A DNA stretch of 57,342 bases from an uncultured Clostridia bacterium (GTDB taxonomy: Bacteria > Bacillota > Clostridia > Oscillospirales > Ruminococcaceae). The notes under the pieces were generated by a model. The model did no database searches and had not been told where the DNA came from. It worked only from the letters and a program-made list of their open reading frames with translations. The number at the start of each line of letters is the position of its first letter. Within the stretch, counting starts at the first letter, position 1. A program made the position numbers and the translations under genes. The stretch is from positions 1 through 57,342 of the forward strand of contig CANQVE010000011.1 of assembly GCA_947627205.1 (NCBI GenBank), written 5' to 3'. Positions 10,020-17,952 of this stretch are shown piece after piece.

Positions 10020-10164
10020 AATATTTTCCCCCTTTTTATAAATATATCTATATATAACTAATTGCGAAATAACAAGCTGTTCATTTCCTCCGCATTTAAA
10101 CGCAAAAAACAAATTCTCCCATAAAAGAGTTTAAGCAACATTATTCCGCAATTTTTGTGTTATC

Positions 10165-10193
10165 ATTGTATCATAAATAAATCCCGTTGTCAA
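10165..10193 (-). promoter_or_regulatory. sigma-A promoter for the giant surface protein
   Basis: On the minus strand TTGACA (10193-10188), 17 bp, TACAAT (10170-10165), with TGA before the -10 giving an extended -10. About 145 nt of leader precede the start codon at 10019. Confidence 0.75.
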
Positions 10194-10230
10194 GCACTTT
10201 GAGAAATTTATTTATACAGTTAAACAGTTT

Positions 10231-10299
10231 GTATAAAAACGCTGTCGGCAAAGTCCGTGTGCCTGCATAATGCCTGCACGCCAAGACTTTGCCGACAGC
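10231..10299 (-). terminator. terminator after the histidine phosphatase gene
   Basis: Perfect 15-bp stem between 10241-10255 and 10285-10299 (arm GCTGTCGGCAAAGTC), with a 29-nt loop, followed on the minus strand by GTTTTTATAC. It lies just downstream of the phosphatase stop at 10308. Confidence 0.75.
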
Positions 10300-10307
10300 C
10301 CGAGCTT

Positions 10308-10865
10308 TTAAATTTCGGAAACTATTGTAAGTGTTTCTCCGTCAAATTCAAGACAATATCCGCAGCCGTTATTCACCCTATAATCAAAATAACCTCGACG
10401 CGGTTTGCAGAAGCGCTCCATAATTGACATTATCGTCCCGCCGTGGACAACGAAAGAGATACTTTCAAAATGCTGTTCTTTCAGGGCTTTCATAAACTCC
10501 ATGCAGGAGCGGTTTTTAAAGTCCTCGGGGACTTCTCCCTCGGGAAAAGGAAGCGTCTTTCCGCTGTCAAGCCATTTCTGGTAGAAAGGATTATCTCCCA
10601 GCTCACGCGCGCTCTGTCCCTCAAAAGCGCCGAAATTGCACTCGCGCAGGTCGTTATAGATAACCATTTCTTTATCGGGATATATAAGCTCTGCGGTCTG
10701 TATACAGCGTTTCATCGGCGAGCATATCACTTTGTCACAGTCGGGATATTTTCGGGCTTTAAGTTCGTATATTCCCTCTCTGCATAACGGCTCGTCAATT
10801 ATCCCTATGTACCTGCTCTCAAGATTTCCCGAAGTTCGCCCGTGGCGGATAAGATTTATTTTCAC
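10308..10865 (-). CDS. histidine phosphatase family protein (phosphoglycerate mutase-like)
   Basis: 185-aa cytoplasmic phosphatase of the branch-1 histidine phosphatase fold. The catalytic LIRHGRTSGN is at residues 5-14, followed by an ECNFGAFEGQS acid-donor region and the second catalytic His in FVVHGGT near 145. I start it at GTG 10865, placed 7 nt after AAGGAG; the longer in-frame extension lacks a ribosome site. Members include phosphoglycerate mutases, CobC-type phosphatases and broad-specificity phosphatases; the substrate cannot be decided here. It follows 6-phosphofructokinase on the same strand, which makes a sugar-phosphate role attractive but unproven. Confidence 0.85.
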   Translation of the reverse strand: MKINLIRHGRTSGNLESRYIGIIDEPLCREGIYELKARKYPDCDKVICSPMKRCIQTAELIYPDKEMVIYNDLRECNFGAFEGQSARELGDNPFYQKWLDSGKTLPFPEGEVPEDFKNRSCMEFMKALKEQHFESISFVVHGGTIMSIMERFCKPRRGYFDYRVNNGCGYCLEFDGETLTIVSEI

Positions 10866-10889
10866 AACATTTCTCCTTAATCTTAAAGT

Positions 10890-10922
10890 TATGAGGAAAA
10901 GCCTTTTCAACTTTTCCTCATA
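10890..10922 (-). other. intercistronic hairpin between phosphofructokinase and phosphatase genes
   Basis: Perfect 12-bp stem (TATGAGGAAAAG at 10890-10901 against CTTTTCCTCATA at 10911-10922), 9-nt loop. The T-run after it on the minus strand is weak (ACTTTAAG), so it could be a leaky terminator or a processing or stabilising element. Confidence 0.55.
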
Positions 10923-10928
10923 CGGATA

Positions 10929-12011
10929 TTAGTCGCCGAATGAAATGCCTATTGCTCTTGCTGTTTTTACAAGCTGATGATTTTCGGGAACAAATTTGGT
11001 TTTCATAGCTACGTCTTTAAGAGGATTTTCGGTTATCTTTCCATCGACCATAGCTACCGTAAATCCGAACTTTTCTTCTTTAAGAAGTTTTGCCGCATGT
11101 GCGCCGAACTGCGTCGCAAGAACTCTGTCATAAGCCGACGGAGAACCTCCGCGAAGAATATGACCGGGAACGACCGTTCTTGTTTCAAGTCCTGTCTTTG
11201 CTTCGATTTCCTTTGCGATACGAGTCGTCGCGGTAACTATTCCCGAATCGGCACGGCTCTGAGCGCGTTCTTTCTTCTTCATCTTTGCTTCTTCAACATC
11301 GTATGCGCCCTCGGCAACGGCGATTATTGAAAAGTCTTTTCCCGCGTCAGCACGCTTCTGGCAAGCCTTTGTGACCTTGTCTATATCATACGGTATTTCG
11401 GGGATAAGGATAATATCCGCGCCGCCCGCAATTCCGCTGTAGAGCGTGAGCCAGCCCGCCTTGTTGCCCATAATTTCTATTACCATTATCCTGCTGTGAG
11501 AATTTGCGGTAGTGTGTATCCTGTCGATAACTTCCGTTCCGATATCAACTGCCGAATGAAATCCGAAAGTAACGTCCGTTCCGAAAATGTCATTGTCTAT
11601 GGTTTTTGGAAGTCCTATTACGTTCAGTCCCTCTTCCGAAAGCATATTCGCAGTCTTATGAGTTCCGTTTCCGCCGAGGGTGAAAAGACAATCGAGCTTC
11701 AGATCTCTGTAGGTCATCTTCATTTCCTTGACCTTATCAACATTGTCGTCCTCGATTATCTGCATCATTTTATAGGGCGTGCGCTTTGTTCCGAGAATAG
11801 TTCCGCCCGTGGTGAGTATTCCCGAAAAATCAGACGGCGACATTATCTTATAATCACAGTGTATAAGTCCGTGATAGCCGTCATGAATTCCGACTATTTC
11901 GACCTTATCGCCGAATGTTTCATAAGTGGCTTTTGCAACTCCGCGTATAGTTGCGTTAAGTCCCGGACAGTCGCCGCCGCTCGTCAGTATACCGATCCTC
12001 ATTTTTGCCAT
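10929..12011 (-). CDS. pfkA: 6-phosphofructokinase (group III / mixed-substrate type)
   Basis: 360-aa glycolytic enzyme phosphorylating fructose 6-phosphate. SGGDCPGLNA at residues 11-20 binds the phosphoryl donor; PKTIDND at 135-141 carries the substrate-site Asp residues; IEIMGNKAGWL and GHILRGGSPSAYDR are conserved further on. The Lys in PKTIDND is typical of PPi-dependent or mixed group enzymes, whereas the Gly in GGNGT (113-117) is the ATP-type residue, so donor use is ambiguous. The usual acidic residue of GGDGT is Asn115. ATG 12011 has TTGGAGGT upstream. It follows the dnaC-like gene by 27 nt in the same operon. Confidence 0.93.
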   Translation of the reverse strand: MAKMRIGILTSGGDCPGLNATIRGVAKATYETFGDKVEIVGIHDGYHGLIHCDYKIMSPSDFSGILTTGGTILGTKRTPYKMMQIIEDDNVDKVKEMKMTYRDLKLDCLFTLGGNGTHKTANMLSEEGLNVIGLPKTIDNDIFGTDVTFGFHSAVDIGTEVIDRIHTTANSHSRIMVIEIMGNKAGWLTLYSGIAGGADIILIPEIPYDIDKVTKACQKRADAGKDFSIIAVAEGAYDVEEAKMKKKERAQSRADSGIVTATTRIAKEIEAKTGLETRTVVPGHILRGGSPSAYDRVLATQFGAHAAKLLKEEKFGFTVAMVDGKITENPLKDVAMKTKFVPENHQLVKTARAIGISFGD

Positions 12012-12038
12012 AATATTATACCTCCAAATTTATTATTT

Positions 12039-13016
12039 TCACCAATTATTGCCCGCAGTCCTAAGACGGTTGTCCGTTCCGTAAAAGAGAAGCACTCTCA
12101 TACTGAAAAGCCTTGACCAAATCCTGTCCTGATACCGCGCCTTTATCTCGCCCATTTCGAGGTTTGTGCTTACTACAACAGGTCTGTTGTGAGATATTCT
12201 CGCATTTAAAAGCTGATATACCACCGAAGAACTGTATTCGGTGCTGTGCTCTGCTCCAAGGTCGTCGAGTATGAGCAGATCGCAGTCGGTTATTATCTGC
12301 ATGGTGTCGCCGTCGGAATTTCCGAACTGTTCGGAATTCAGCTTTCTTAAAAGCTCGGGCACGGAATTATATACGACCGAATATCCTTTTTTTATCAGCT
12401 CGTTCGCTATAGCAAGCGAAAGATGTGTTTTCCCCAGCCCCGTCGCGCCTATCATAAATATCCCGCCGCCCGTGCCGTTAAATCTCTCGACAAATTTCTT
12501 GCAGTCTTCGAGATTTCTTTTCATTGTTTCACGCGGAACACAGTCGCATTTTTCACTGTATTTGTCGGAATAAAACGACAGGTCGAAATCGTCGAAAGTG
12601 CACAGAGAGCCGTTTTCATTCAGGTCGTCTGCGGCAAATTTTATCGCGGCACGCTTTATACAACTGCACCATTCGCCGTTTACAGCGCCCTTGTCAGAGC
12701 AAATATTGCAGTAATACAAAGGCTTCAGATAGTCCCTGTCATATCCGTTATTTACAAGGATATCGGTCATTTTCTTCTGAATGGACAGATTTTTATTTTT
12801 GATCTTTTCTATGGCTTCATAACGGTCCGCATTATTTCCGTTCAATACAACGGCAATAATATCCCCCGCCGTCTGCGCAAGCTGTTCTTCAAGTTCTCCG
12901 TATTCGGGGAATTTTTCGAGTATCTCGGCGTGCCTTTCGGCTTCTGTGCGCTTTAACTTTGAATGCTCATTTTCAAGCATTTCGGTTGCTTTTATAATAT
13001 ACTCCGAACCTATCAC
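12039..13016 (-). CDS. dnaC: DnaC/DnaI-like helicase loader ATPase
   Basis: 325-aa AAA+ ATPase that loads the replicative helicase. A coiled N-terminal helicase-binding region leads into a zinc-binding cluster (Cys103, Cys106, Cys117, Cys119), then Walker A GATGLGKTH at 190-198 and Walker B LLILDDLG near 247. The C-terminal SRLFSM contains the arginine-finger region. Fits the DnaI family (about 310 aa). It begins 6 nt after the stop of the DnaD-domain gene, the usual primosome partner in Firmicutes, which supports the call. Confidence 0.9.
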   Translation of the reverse strand: MIGSEYIIKATEMLENEHSKLKRTEAERHAEILEKFPEYGELEEQLAQTAGDIIAVVLNGNNADRYEAIEKIKNKNLSIQKKMTDILVNNGYDRDYLKPLYYCNICSDKGAVNGEWCSCIKRAAIKFAADDLNENGSLCTFDDFDLSFYSDKYSEKCDCVPRETMKRNLEDCKKFVERFNGTGGGIFMIGATGLGKTHLSLAIANELIKKGYSVVYNSVPELLRKLNSEQFGNSDGDTMQIITDCDLLILDDLGAEHSTEYSSSVVYQLLNARISHNRPVVVSTNLEMGEIKARYQDRIWSRLFSMRVLLFYGTDNRLRTAGNNW

Positions 13017-13022
13017 TTTCTG

Positions 13023-14054
13023 TCAACTTCCATTCTTATATCTGTTTTTTATCTGAGCCATAACATCATCCATATCAAACGAAGAATTTGACGGCTTTTT
13101 CGTTTTTTCCGCTGTCTTTGGTTTTTCCTTGGACGCTTCTCTGCCGGCTTTTCTGGCGGCTTTGTATTCCTCGGAGGCTTTTTCGGCTTCTTGTACGGTA
13201 AATATGCCGTTTTTTCTCCAATTGTCGAGTATGGTGTTCATATATTCGGGCTGCCACGAACCTATCTCATAAACAGTCTCGTCGTATGCGTGCATTATCA
13301 TTTCCTCATTGAAGCCCCAGAGCTCCATCCAGACTTCTACAAGGTCGGTTATTTTCTTCGGCATTTTCGATTTAAGTCCGAGCGCTTTTCTTATGCGCTC
13401 GTAAAGGCTGTCGCGCTGTTCGAGTTTAAGTACCCTTGCATTTGCAAGCTCTATGCTGTTTATGCCGTTGTCCGCCCAGTCTTTTGCACAGGTCAGGATA
13501 TAATCGGGGGTGGTCTTCCCCGCTTTTTTGCAATAACTTAGTAACATCATTGCAACGCCTGGTTTTAAACCGTAATGATCCACAAGCGATATCACCATAT
13601 TTGTTTCGCGCTGGTAGAGAGGTCTTTCGTAAATTTTCTCCGCCTCGGAAAACAACATGGCTATCTCCTTGTCGCTCTTTATCCTGTCCGCTATCTCACC
13701 CGAAGAAACCGAAGCGGGTTTTACCGCTTTGACTTTTTCAACGGTCTTTGCGGGCTTTGGCTCGGAAACCGTTTTCTTTTCCGCCGCGCACAGCTCGCCG
13801 CTGTCGTCGCCGTAAACTCTGCGGATAACTCCGCGCTGTTCCCAGAAAACAGCCGCGTCTTCGAGTTCTCCCTTTTCCGAAAAACCGAGCTTTTCACACA
13901 GCTCGTCCTCCGAAAAAGACTTTCCACCGTATCTGAGCAAAAACAGCAGGAGCTTCAGCGAACGCTCTCCCGCCAGCTTTATATAATCGTCAACAACGCT
14001 CGCGGGTACGGCGAAAACGCTGTTCCACACTCCCGCGTTCAATGTATAATCCAT
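13023..14054 (-). CDS. DnaD-domain replication initiation protein
   Basis: 343-aa primosome component predicted to act with the adjacent DnaI-like loader in replication restart or initiation. The N-terminal ~85 residues form a winged-helix region. A variable Lys/Pro linker follows (about 100-125), then two DnaB_2/DnaD-type helical domains (about 130-300), including YMNTILDNWRKNGI, the C-terminal motif typical of the family. The tail is charged. I prefer ATG 14054; an in-frame TTG lies 9 nt upstream and neither has a strong ribosome site. First gene of the dnaD-dnaC-pfk operon, behind a sigma-A promoter at 14097-14125. Confidence 0.87.
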   Translation of the reverse strand: MDYTLNAGVWNSVFAVPASVVDDYIKLAGERSLKLLLFLLRYGGKSFSEDELCEKLGFSEKGELEDAAVFWEQRGVIRRVYGDDSGELCAAEKKTVSEPKPAKTVEKVKAVKPASVSSGEIADRIKSDKEIAMLFSEAEKIYERPLYQRETNMVISLVDHYGLKPGVAMMLLSYCKKAGKTTPDYILTCAKDWADNGINSIELANARVLKLEQRDSLYERIRKALGLKSKMPKKITDLVEVWMELWGFNEEMIMHAYDETVYEIGSWQPEYMNTILDNWRKNGIFTVQEAEKASEEYKAARKAGREASKEKPKTAEKTKKPSNSSFDMDDVMAQIKNRYKNGS

Positions 14055-14096
14055 TTTAAACAACCAGCCCGTATGAATAAATTTTTAAGCAATATT

Positions 14097-14125
14097 ATTT
14101 TAACATATTCGGACTATTATTTCAA
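14097..14125 (-). promoter_or_regulatory. sigma-A promoter for dnaD-dnaC-pfk operon
   Basis: Minus-strand TTGAAA (14125-14120), 17 bp, TAAAAT (14102-14097), about 45 nt before the dnaD-like start. Confidence 0.65.
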
Positions 14126-14171
14126 GTAATTTTTGAAAAATTCGTCAGTATGCCGAATATGGTCGCAGCGT

Positions 14172-14858
14172 TTAATTTTCAGCGTCATACGGCTGTACCT
14201 CCCAAATACCGCCCTCCGTAACGCGATAATATTTATCCGCTGTTGTATCTACCATAAGTATCGGTATCTCAAGGCTTTCCATAACAGTCCCGTCAATGTA
14301 ATAATGCGACGCTCCGTCAAAATAGATCCCGTGAAAATTCGGATCGCCCGAAATTTCGGCTGTTCCGATATGTCCTGCGACGACTTTTTCTTTTACACCT
14401 TTTATTTCTCCTAATTGTGCGGGGTATTTTTCGGTAAACATATCATAGTCCCACTCCCAATCCTCGCCGCAGTCCTCGTTTATTCCCGCATGGACAAAAA
14501 TAGTGTTTCCCGCACGGTATATACGCGGAAGATCTTCGATCCACTCCGAATAGTCCTCGCCGCTGTCGTCAGCATCATCATACGAATACATAGACGGCAA
14601 TCTTTCTAAAGTACATTCTCCCCGCAGAAACATTTCCTCGTGATTTCCCATAAGAGCGACAACTTTGTCTTTGCCGTACTTTTTCTGAAGCCCGATTATC
14701 CTGTCGAGAACTCCTGCGCTGTCACTTCCGCCGTGTATATGATCTCCAAGAAGAATGAGCATACTGTCAGGCTCTCTGAGATGTTCTTCTACGATATAAA
14801 GCGCCTCGTCAAATTCACTTAGAAATCCATGGATATCGCTCATGCAATATATCTTCAT
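14172..14858 (-). CDS. metallophosphoesterase (PPP-like serine/threonine phosphatase family)
   Basis: 228-aa calcineurin-like phosphoesterase. Metal-ligand motifs in order: SDIHG (Asp8, His10), LLGDHIHGG (Asp39), GNHE (Asn72, His73), FVHAGIN and VAGHIGT. In the second motif the usual GDxVDRG is GDHIHGG: the metal-bridging Asp is kept but the DRG part is lost, so protein phosphatase activity should not be assumed; a nucleotide or small-molecule phosphodiesterase is possible. ATG 14858 follows AAGGAGATAAA, which excludes a longer in-frame start. It is a single-gene unit with its own consensus promoter. Confidence 0.82.
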   Translation of the reverse strand: MKIYCMSDIHGFLSEFDEALYIVEEHLREPDSMLILLGDHIHGGSDSAGVLDRIIGLQKKYGKDKVVALMGNHEEMFLRGECTLERLPSMYSYDDADDSGEDYSEWIEDLPRIYRAGNTIFVHAGINEDCGEDWEWDYDMFTEKYPAQLGEIKGVKEKVVAGHIGTAEISGDPNFHGIYFDGASHYYIDGTVMESLEIPILMVDTTADKYYRVTEGGIWEVQPYDAEN

Positions 14859-14894
14859 TTTTATCTCCTTTCTCATAAAAACAATCGGACTATC

Positions 14895-14923
14895 ATTATA
14901 CAACAGCTTTTGCCTTTTGTCAA
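14895..14923 (-). promoter_or_regulatory. sigma-A promoter for the metallophosphoesterase
   Basis: Minus-strand TTGACA (14923-14918), 17 bp, TATAAT (14900-14895): full consensus with an extended -10 (TTG before it). Confidence 0.8.
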
Positions 14924-14933
14924 GAGTTATTAT

Positions 14934-14966
14934 AAAGAAAAAACGCGCGCCGTTTTCGGCACGCGT
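14934..14966 (-). terminator. terminator of the cotJ operon
   Basis: 10-bp stem (14943-14952 with 14957-14966, one G-U) and AAAA loop on the minus strand, followed by TTTTTTCTTT. It sits 28 nt after the cotJC stop. Confidence 0.85.
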
Positions 14967-14993
14967 TGTATAAATTTCTGACAGTTTTCCGCT

Positions 14994-15560
14994 TTAGCAG
15001 TTTCTCGGAATTTTATCCTGATAAGAATCGAGCAGTTCACCGAAACGCTGGAAATGTACGACTTCGCGCTCGCGCAGGAACTTTATGACCTCGTTTACAT
15101 CGGGATCGTCCGAAAGACGCAGAATGTTGTCATAAGTTGCTCTGGCTTTCTGCTCTGCCGCAAGGTTTTCCGTAAGGTCCGCTATAGGATCACCTTTCGA
15201 CTGTATGTATGCGGCGGTAAAGGGTACTCCCGCTGCGCTCGCAGGATAGACTGCGTTTGCATGGTCAACATAATAATCGGCGCTTCCGTATTTGTCAAAG
15301 CTCTTTGCGCCCTCTCCCTCGGTAAGCTGGGAAACTATGCTCCCTACTATCTCAAGGTGGGCAAGCTCTTCTGTTCCGATGTCGGTGAGGAGAGCTTTTC
15401 CTTTGTTATCGGGCATGGTAAATCTCTGCGACAGATAGCGCAGTGACGCCGCAAGCTCTCCGTCGGGCCCGCCGTATTGTGAAAGTATTATCCCAGCAAG
15501 ACGCGGATTTCTGTTTTTGATACATACGGGTATCTGGGTTCTTTTCTCAAAAATAAACAT
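14994..15560 (-). CDS. cotJC: spore coat protein CotJC, manganese catalase-like
   Basis: 188-aa member of the manganese-catalase-like spore coat family. It is a four-helix-bundle ferritin-like protein: EELAHLEIVGSIV and REREVVHFQRFGE supply the carboxylate and His ligands of a dimetal site. It is shorter than true Mn-catalases, as CotJC proteins are. GAGGTGA precedes ATG 15560. It is the third gene of cotJA-cotJB-cotJC, a cluster that in Bacillus is under the mother-cell sigma-E and builds an inner coat structure. It marks the organism as a spore former. Confidence 0.93.
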   Translation of the reverse strand: MFIFEKRTQIPVCIKNRNPRLAGIILSQYGGPDGELAASLRYLSQRFTMPDNKGKALLTDIGTEELAHLEIVGSIVSQLTEGEGAKSFDKYGSADYYVDHANAVYPASAAGVPFTAAYIQSKGDPIADLTENLAAEQKARATYDNILRLSDDPDVNEVIKFLREREVVHFQRFGELLDSYQDKIPRNC

Positions 15561-15583
15561 AATTCTTCACCTCGTTTCTAATC

Positions 15584-15892
15584 TTAGCTCTGAGGAGGAA
15601 ATGCGCCGCAGAGCCAGTCCCATTCGCCGTCTTTGCCTGCGCTGTGAGCGGTGAGAGGATAAAAGCTCTCCTCAAACGCCGCCTTGCAGGCGTTGCTTTG
15701 CTTTACAGCTTCGCGGAACATCATTATTGCTTTTTCGTCGTCGGGGTGTGTGTCGAGATAGAGCTTTAAGTCCTGAGCAAAAAAGTCCGCTTCCATGATT
15801 GCCTTTAAGAGATCCGCGCAGGCGGTCTGGTTGTTGTTCTGGTTGTTGTCATTCCTGCGGGGCATACGGTTCATCATATTATTATTTGCCAC
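15584..15892 (-). CDS. cotJB: spore coat protein CotJB
   Basis: 102-aa CotJB-family protein. After a short Asn-rich N-terminus, the conserved core runs ADLLKAIMEADFFAQDLKLY, then LDTHPDDEKA, and ends in GEWDWLCGAFPPQS, a hallmark C-terminus with Trp-x-Trp. Start is GTG 15892, set 6 nt after AAAGGGGGC; longer in-frame starts run through the cotJA gene and are rejected. The start overlaps the end of cotJA by 11 nt, indicating coupled translation. Confidence 0.9.
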   Translation of the reverse strand: MANNNMMNRMPRRNDNNQNNNQTACADLLKAIMEADFFAQDLKLYLDTHPDDEKAIMMFREAVKQSNACKAAFEESFYPLTAHSAGKDGEWDWLCGAFPPQS

Positions 15893-16031
15893 AGTAAAGC
15901 CCCCTTTCATACTCGTCGATGGTGATATTAAGCTCGGGGAAGATAGTTCCCGCCATAAGAGCCTTGGACGGTGAATAGACCTTATCCATTCGCTGGATCG
16001 GAACAAACGAATATCCGACGCGCGCTTTCAT
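15882..16031 (-). CDS. cotJA: spore coat protein CotJA
   Basis: 49-aa small protein. The conserved CotJA core is clear: FVPIQRMDKVYSPSKAL followed by MAGTIFPELNITIDEYE, with the family signature GTxFPEL. It ends in GLYCGK and its stop overlaps the cotJB start. CotJA proteins run from about 45 to 80 residues, so this is near full length. ATG 16031 is the only reasonable start; the closest ribosome-site candidate is AAAGGATG about 15 nt away, so initiation may be weak. It completes the cotJABC order seen in Bacillus and Clostridia. Confidence 0.9.
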   Translation of the reverse strand: MKARVGYSFVPIQRMDKVYSPSKALMAGTIFPELNITIDEYERGLYCGK

Positions 16032-16116
16032 TTTATCCAAAAAAATCATCCTTTCTCATATATTGAACAGCTCCGCTTTGGAGCATTGTTTAGCGGTCGC
16101 TTCCGCTTCTTCATTA

Positions 16117-16130
16117 TATGCATTTGCATA
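16117..16130. repeat. short palindrome in the cotJ/spoVB divergent region
   Basis: TATGCA-TT-TGCATA, a perfect 6-2-6 palindrome between the divergent cotJA and spoVB genes. A second small hairpin (GCTCC-5-GGAGC) is at 16070-16084. Either could be an operator; no regulator is implied. Confidence 0.4.
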
Positions 16131-16138
16131 ATTAAGGT

Positions 16139-16167
16139 TCATAATCGGCTCTTTCGGCTCATAGACT
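16139..16167 (+). promoter_or_regulatory. candidate sigma-E promoter for spoVB
   Basis: TCATAAT (16139-16145), 14 bp, CATAGACT (16160-16167). This resembles the mother-cell sigma-E pattern (TCATATT-14-CATACAAT), and spoVB belongs to the sigma-E regulon in Bacillus. It lies 35 nt upstream of the start codon. Confidence 0.5.
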
Positions 16168-16202
16168 TGTACAAAAAGCAATACCAAAAGGAAGAACTAT
16201 TT

Positions 16203-17891
16203 ATGAACGATAAAAGATTTTTTAAAAACGCCGCGTTCCTGTTTGTTTCAATGGCGATAACAAAGATAGTCGGAGCGCTGTTTAAAATTCCTCTCGCAAA
16301 TCTCCTCGGCGGAACGGGAATGGGTTATTTCTCCACGGCATACGGGCTTTATTCTCCCATATTCGCGCTGACTGCGGCGGGGATACCTACGGCAATAATG
16401 CGTACTACCGCAAGGTGCGCCGCCTGCGATAATCTTTGCAGAGCGGCTGTGGTAAAAAAATACGCTGTTTTACTGTTTGCGGGAACGGGGCTTCTAGGAA
16501 CGTTTCTCATAGCCGGGCTTTCCGTGCCCTTTGCAGAATACATAGCCTGCTCGCCGAAAAGCGTTCCCGCTATATTATGCATATCTCCCGCTGTTACTTT
16601 ATGCTGTATAGCGAGCGTTTTCAGGGGATATCGCGAGGGGCTTGCGGATGTAAAACCGTCTGCGGCGGCTTCTGTCGCAGAGGCGGTATCAAGAGCGGTA
16701 TTCGGACTGTCGCTTTCATACGCGGCTATATACTATGGGAAAACGGCTTTTTTAAACGGGAAAGATGTATTCGGGGTTTCGTGCTCTACGATAGAGCAGG
16801 CATACAGCGCTTCTCTGCCTTATGCGGCGGCAGGAGCGATACTTGCGGTCAGCATAAGCGAGGGATTCGGGCTTATTACGCTCCTTATCATTGAAAAGAA
16901 GAATCCGCTTAAAATTCGTATCCCGAAAAGGTGCGAATACAGCATAAGGGAGATATGCCTTTCACTTATAAAGGAAACATTTCCGCTTTCGGCTTCCGCG
17001 CTTGTGATGAACTGTGTTTCTTTTGCAGACCTGCTTACCGTAACACGGACCATTTCCGTTTCGGCGGAACAAAACCCCGCATTTTATACGGAGCATTTCC
17101 GCGGAATACTCGAACAGTGCGGCGGGCTTTCGGGGCTTGCGAACTTTATGTACGGAAGCTATACGGGCATAGCGACTTCGCTTTTTATGCTCATTCCGTC
17201 TTTTGCGGGAATGGTAGGGACAGCCGCCGCTCCCGAAATTGCGGCGGCATGGGAGAAAAAGGACGTAAAGCAGATAGCGGAGAAAATATCGCTCCAGATA
17301 AAGACAAGTACGCTCATAGCCTGCCCTGCATGCTTCGGGGCGGCGGCTCTCGCAGAGCCTGTGCTCGGTCTGCTGTACAGGTCGCGCACGGCAGAGGTCT
17401 CGGTTTGTATAAATGCATTCACCATTCTGTGTCTGGGGGGAATATTTATGGTCATCTCCTCCGCGCTTTTCGGAATATTCCAGTCGATAGGAAAGCCGTT
17501 TGTACCGCTGGTGCTTATGATAATATCGGTGCTTATGAAACTTTTCTTAAATCCGCTTTTTATCTCCATACCCGCGCTCAATATTTCGGGAGCGGCGCTT
17601 TCGAGCATAATAGGATATGCGTTTACGGCATTTTTCGGTCTTATTGCCCTGAAACATTATTTTCCTCAAAAAACGGGAATTATAAAAGCGGTCGTTCCGA
17701 ATATTTTTATAGGAATTTTTTGCGGGATAACAGCTAAAACAGTGTACGAATGTTTAAAAAATTCCGTGAATGAAGTCTTATGTATCGGAATTTCGGTAAT
17801 TTCAGGCGTTTTTGTTTGTGCAATATTAACGATTTTAAACGCCACAATTTGTAGAAAGAATATAATTCAAAAAAAAATTGAAAAAAAATGA
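16203..17891 (+). CDS. spoVB: stage V sporulation protein B / lipid-linked oligosaccharide flippase (MOP superfamily)
   Basis: 562-aa polytopic membrane protein of the MurJ/SpoVB flippase family. It starts NDKRFFKNAAFLFVSMAITK, a first helix typical of SpoVB and YabM, with GGTGMGYFSTAYGLYSP after it; 12-14 hydrophobic segments follow to the end. SpoVB family members are needed for spore cortex peptidoglycan. ATG 16203 has AAAAGGAAG upstream; the longer in-frame extension is rejected. It is divergent from cotJABC and precedes mazG, rqcP, yabP, yabQ and divIC, the Bacillus yabM-divIC order. The sporulation role is inferred from family and context. Confidence 0.87.
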   Translation: MNDKRFFKNAAFLFVSMAITKIVGALFKIPLANLLGGTGMGYFSTAYGLYSPIFALTAAGIPTAIMRTTARCAACDNLCRAAVVKKYAVLLFAGTGLLGTFLIAGLSVPFAEYIACSPKSVPAILCISPAVTLCCIASVFRGYREGLADVKPSAAASVAEAVSRAVFGLSLSYAAIYYGKTAFLNGKDVFGVSCSTIEQAYSASLPYAAAGAILAVSISEGFGLITLLIIEKKNPLKIRIPKRCEYSIREICLSLIKETFPLSASALVMNCVSFADLLTVTRTISVSAEQNPAFYTEHFRGILEQCGGLSGLANFMYGSYTGIATSLFMLIPSFAGMVGTAAAPEIAAAWEKKDVKQIAEKISLQIKTSTLIACPACFGAAALAEPVLGLLYRSRTAEVSVCINAFTILCLGGIFMVISSALFGIFQSIGKPFVPLVLMIISVLMKLFLNPLFISIPALNISGAALSSIIGYAFTAFFGLIALKHYFPQKTGIIKAVVPNIFIGIFCGITAKTVYECLKNSVNEVLCIGISVISGVFVCAILTILNATICRKNIIQKKIEKK

Positions 17892-17900
17892 AAAAAGCCC

Positions 17901-17929
17901 TTGAAAAATAGCGCAAAATCGGGTATTAT
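17901..17929 (+). promoter_or_regulatory. sigma-A promoter for mazG
   Basis: TTGAAA (17901-17906), 17 bp, TATTAT (17924-17929). The expected start site near 17936 leaves only about 17 nt of leader before the GTG at 17953. Confidence 0.65.
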
Positions 17930-17952
17930 AGAGAAGTAGTATTTGTTCGGGA

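Noticed and set aside
10020-10112. Upstream in-frame start for the giant protein
   Set aside because: It would place 31 unrelated residues before a perfect signal peptide; AAAGGGGG supports ATG 10019.
15893-16006. Extended N-terminus of cotJB
   Set aside because: It runs through the cotJA coding sequence in another frame; CotJA has clear family motifs there.
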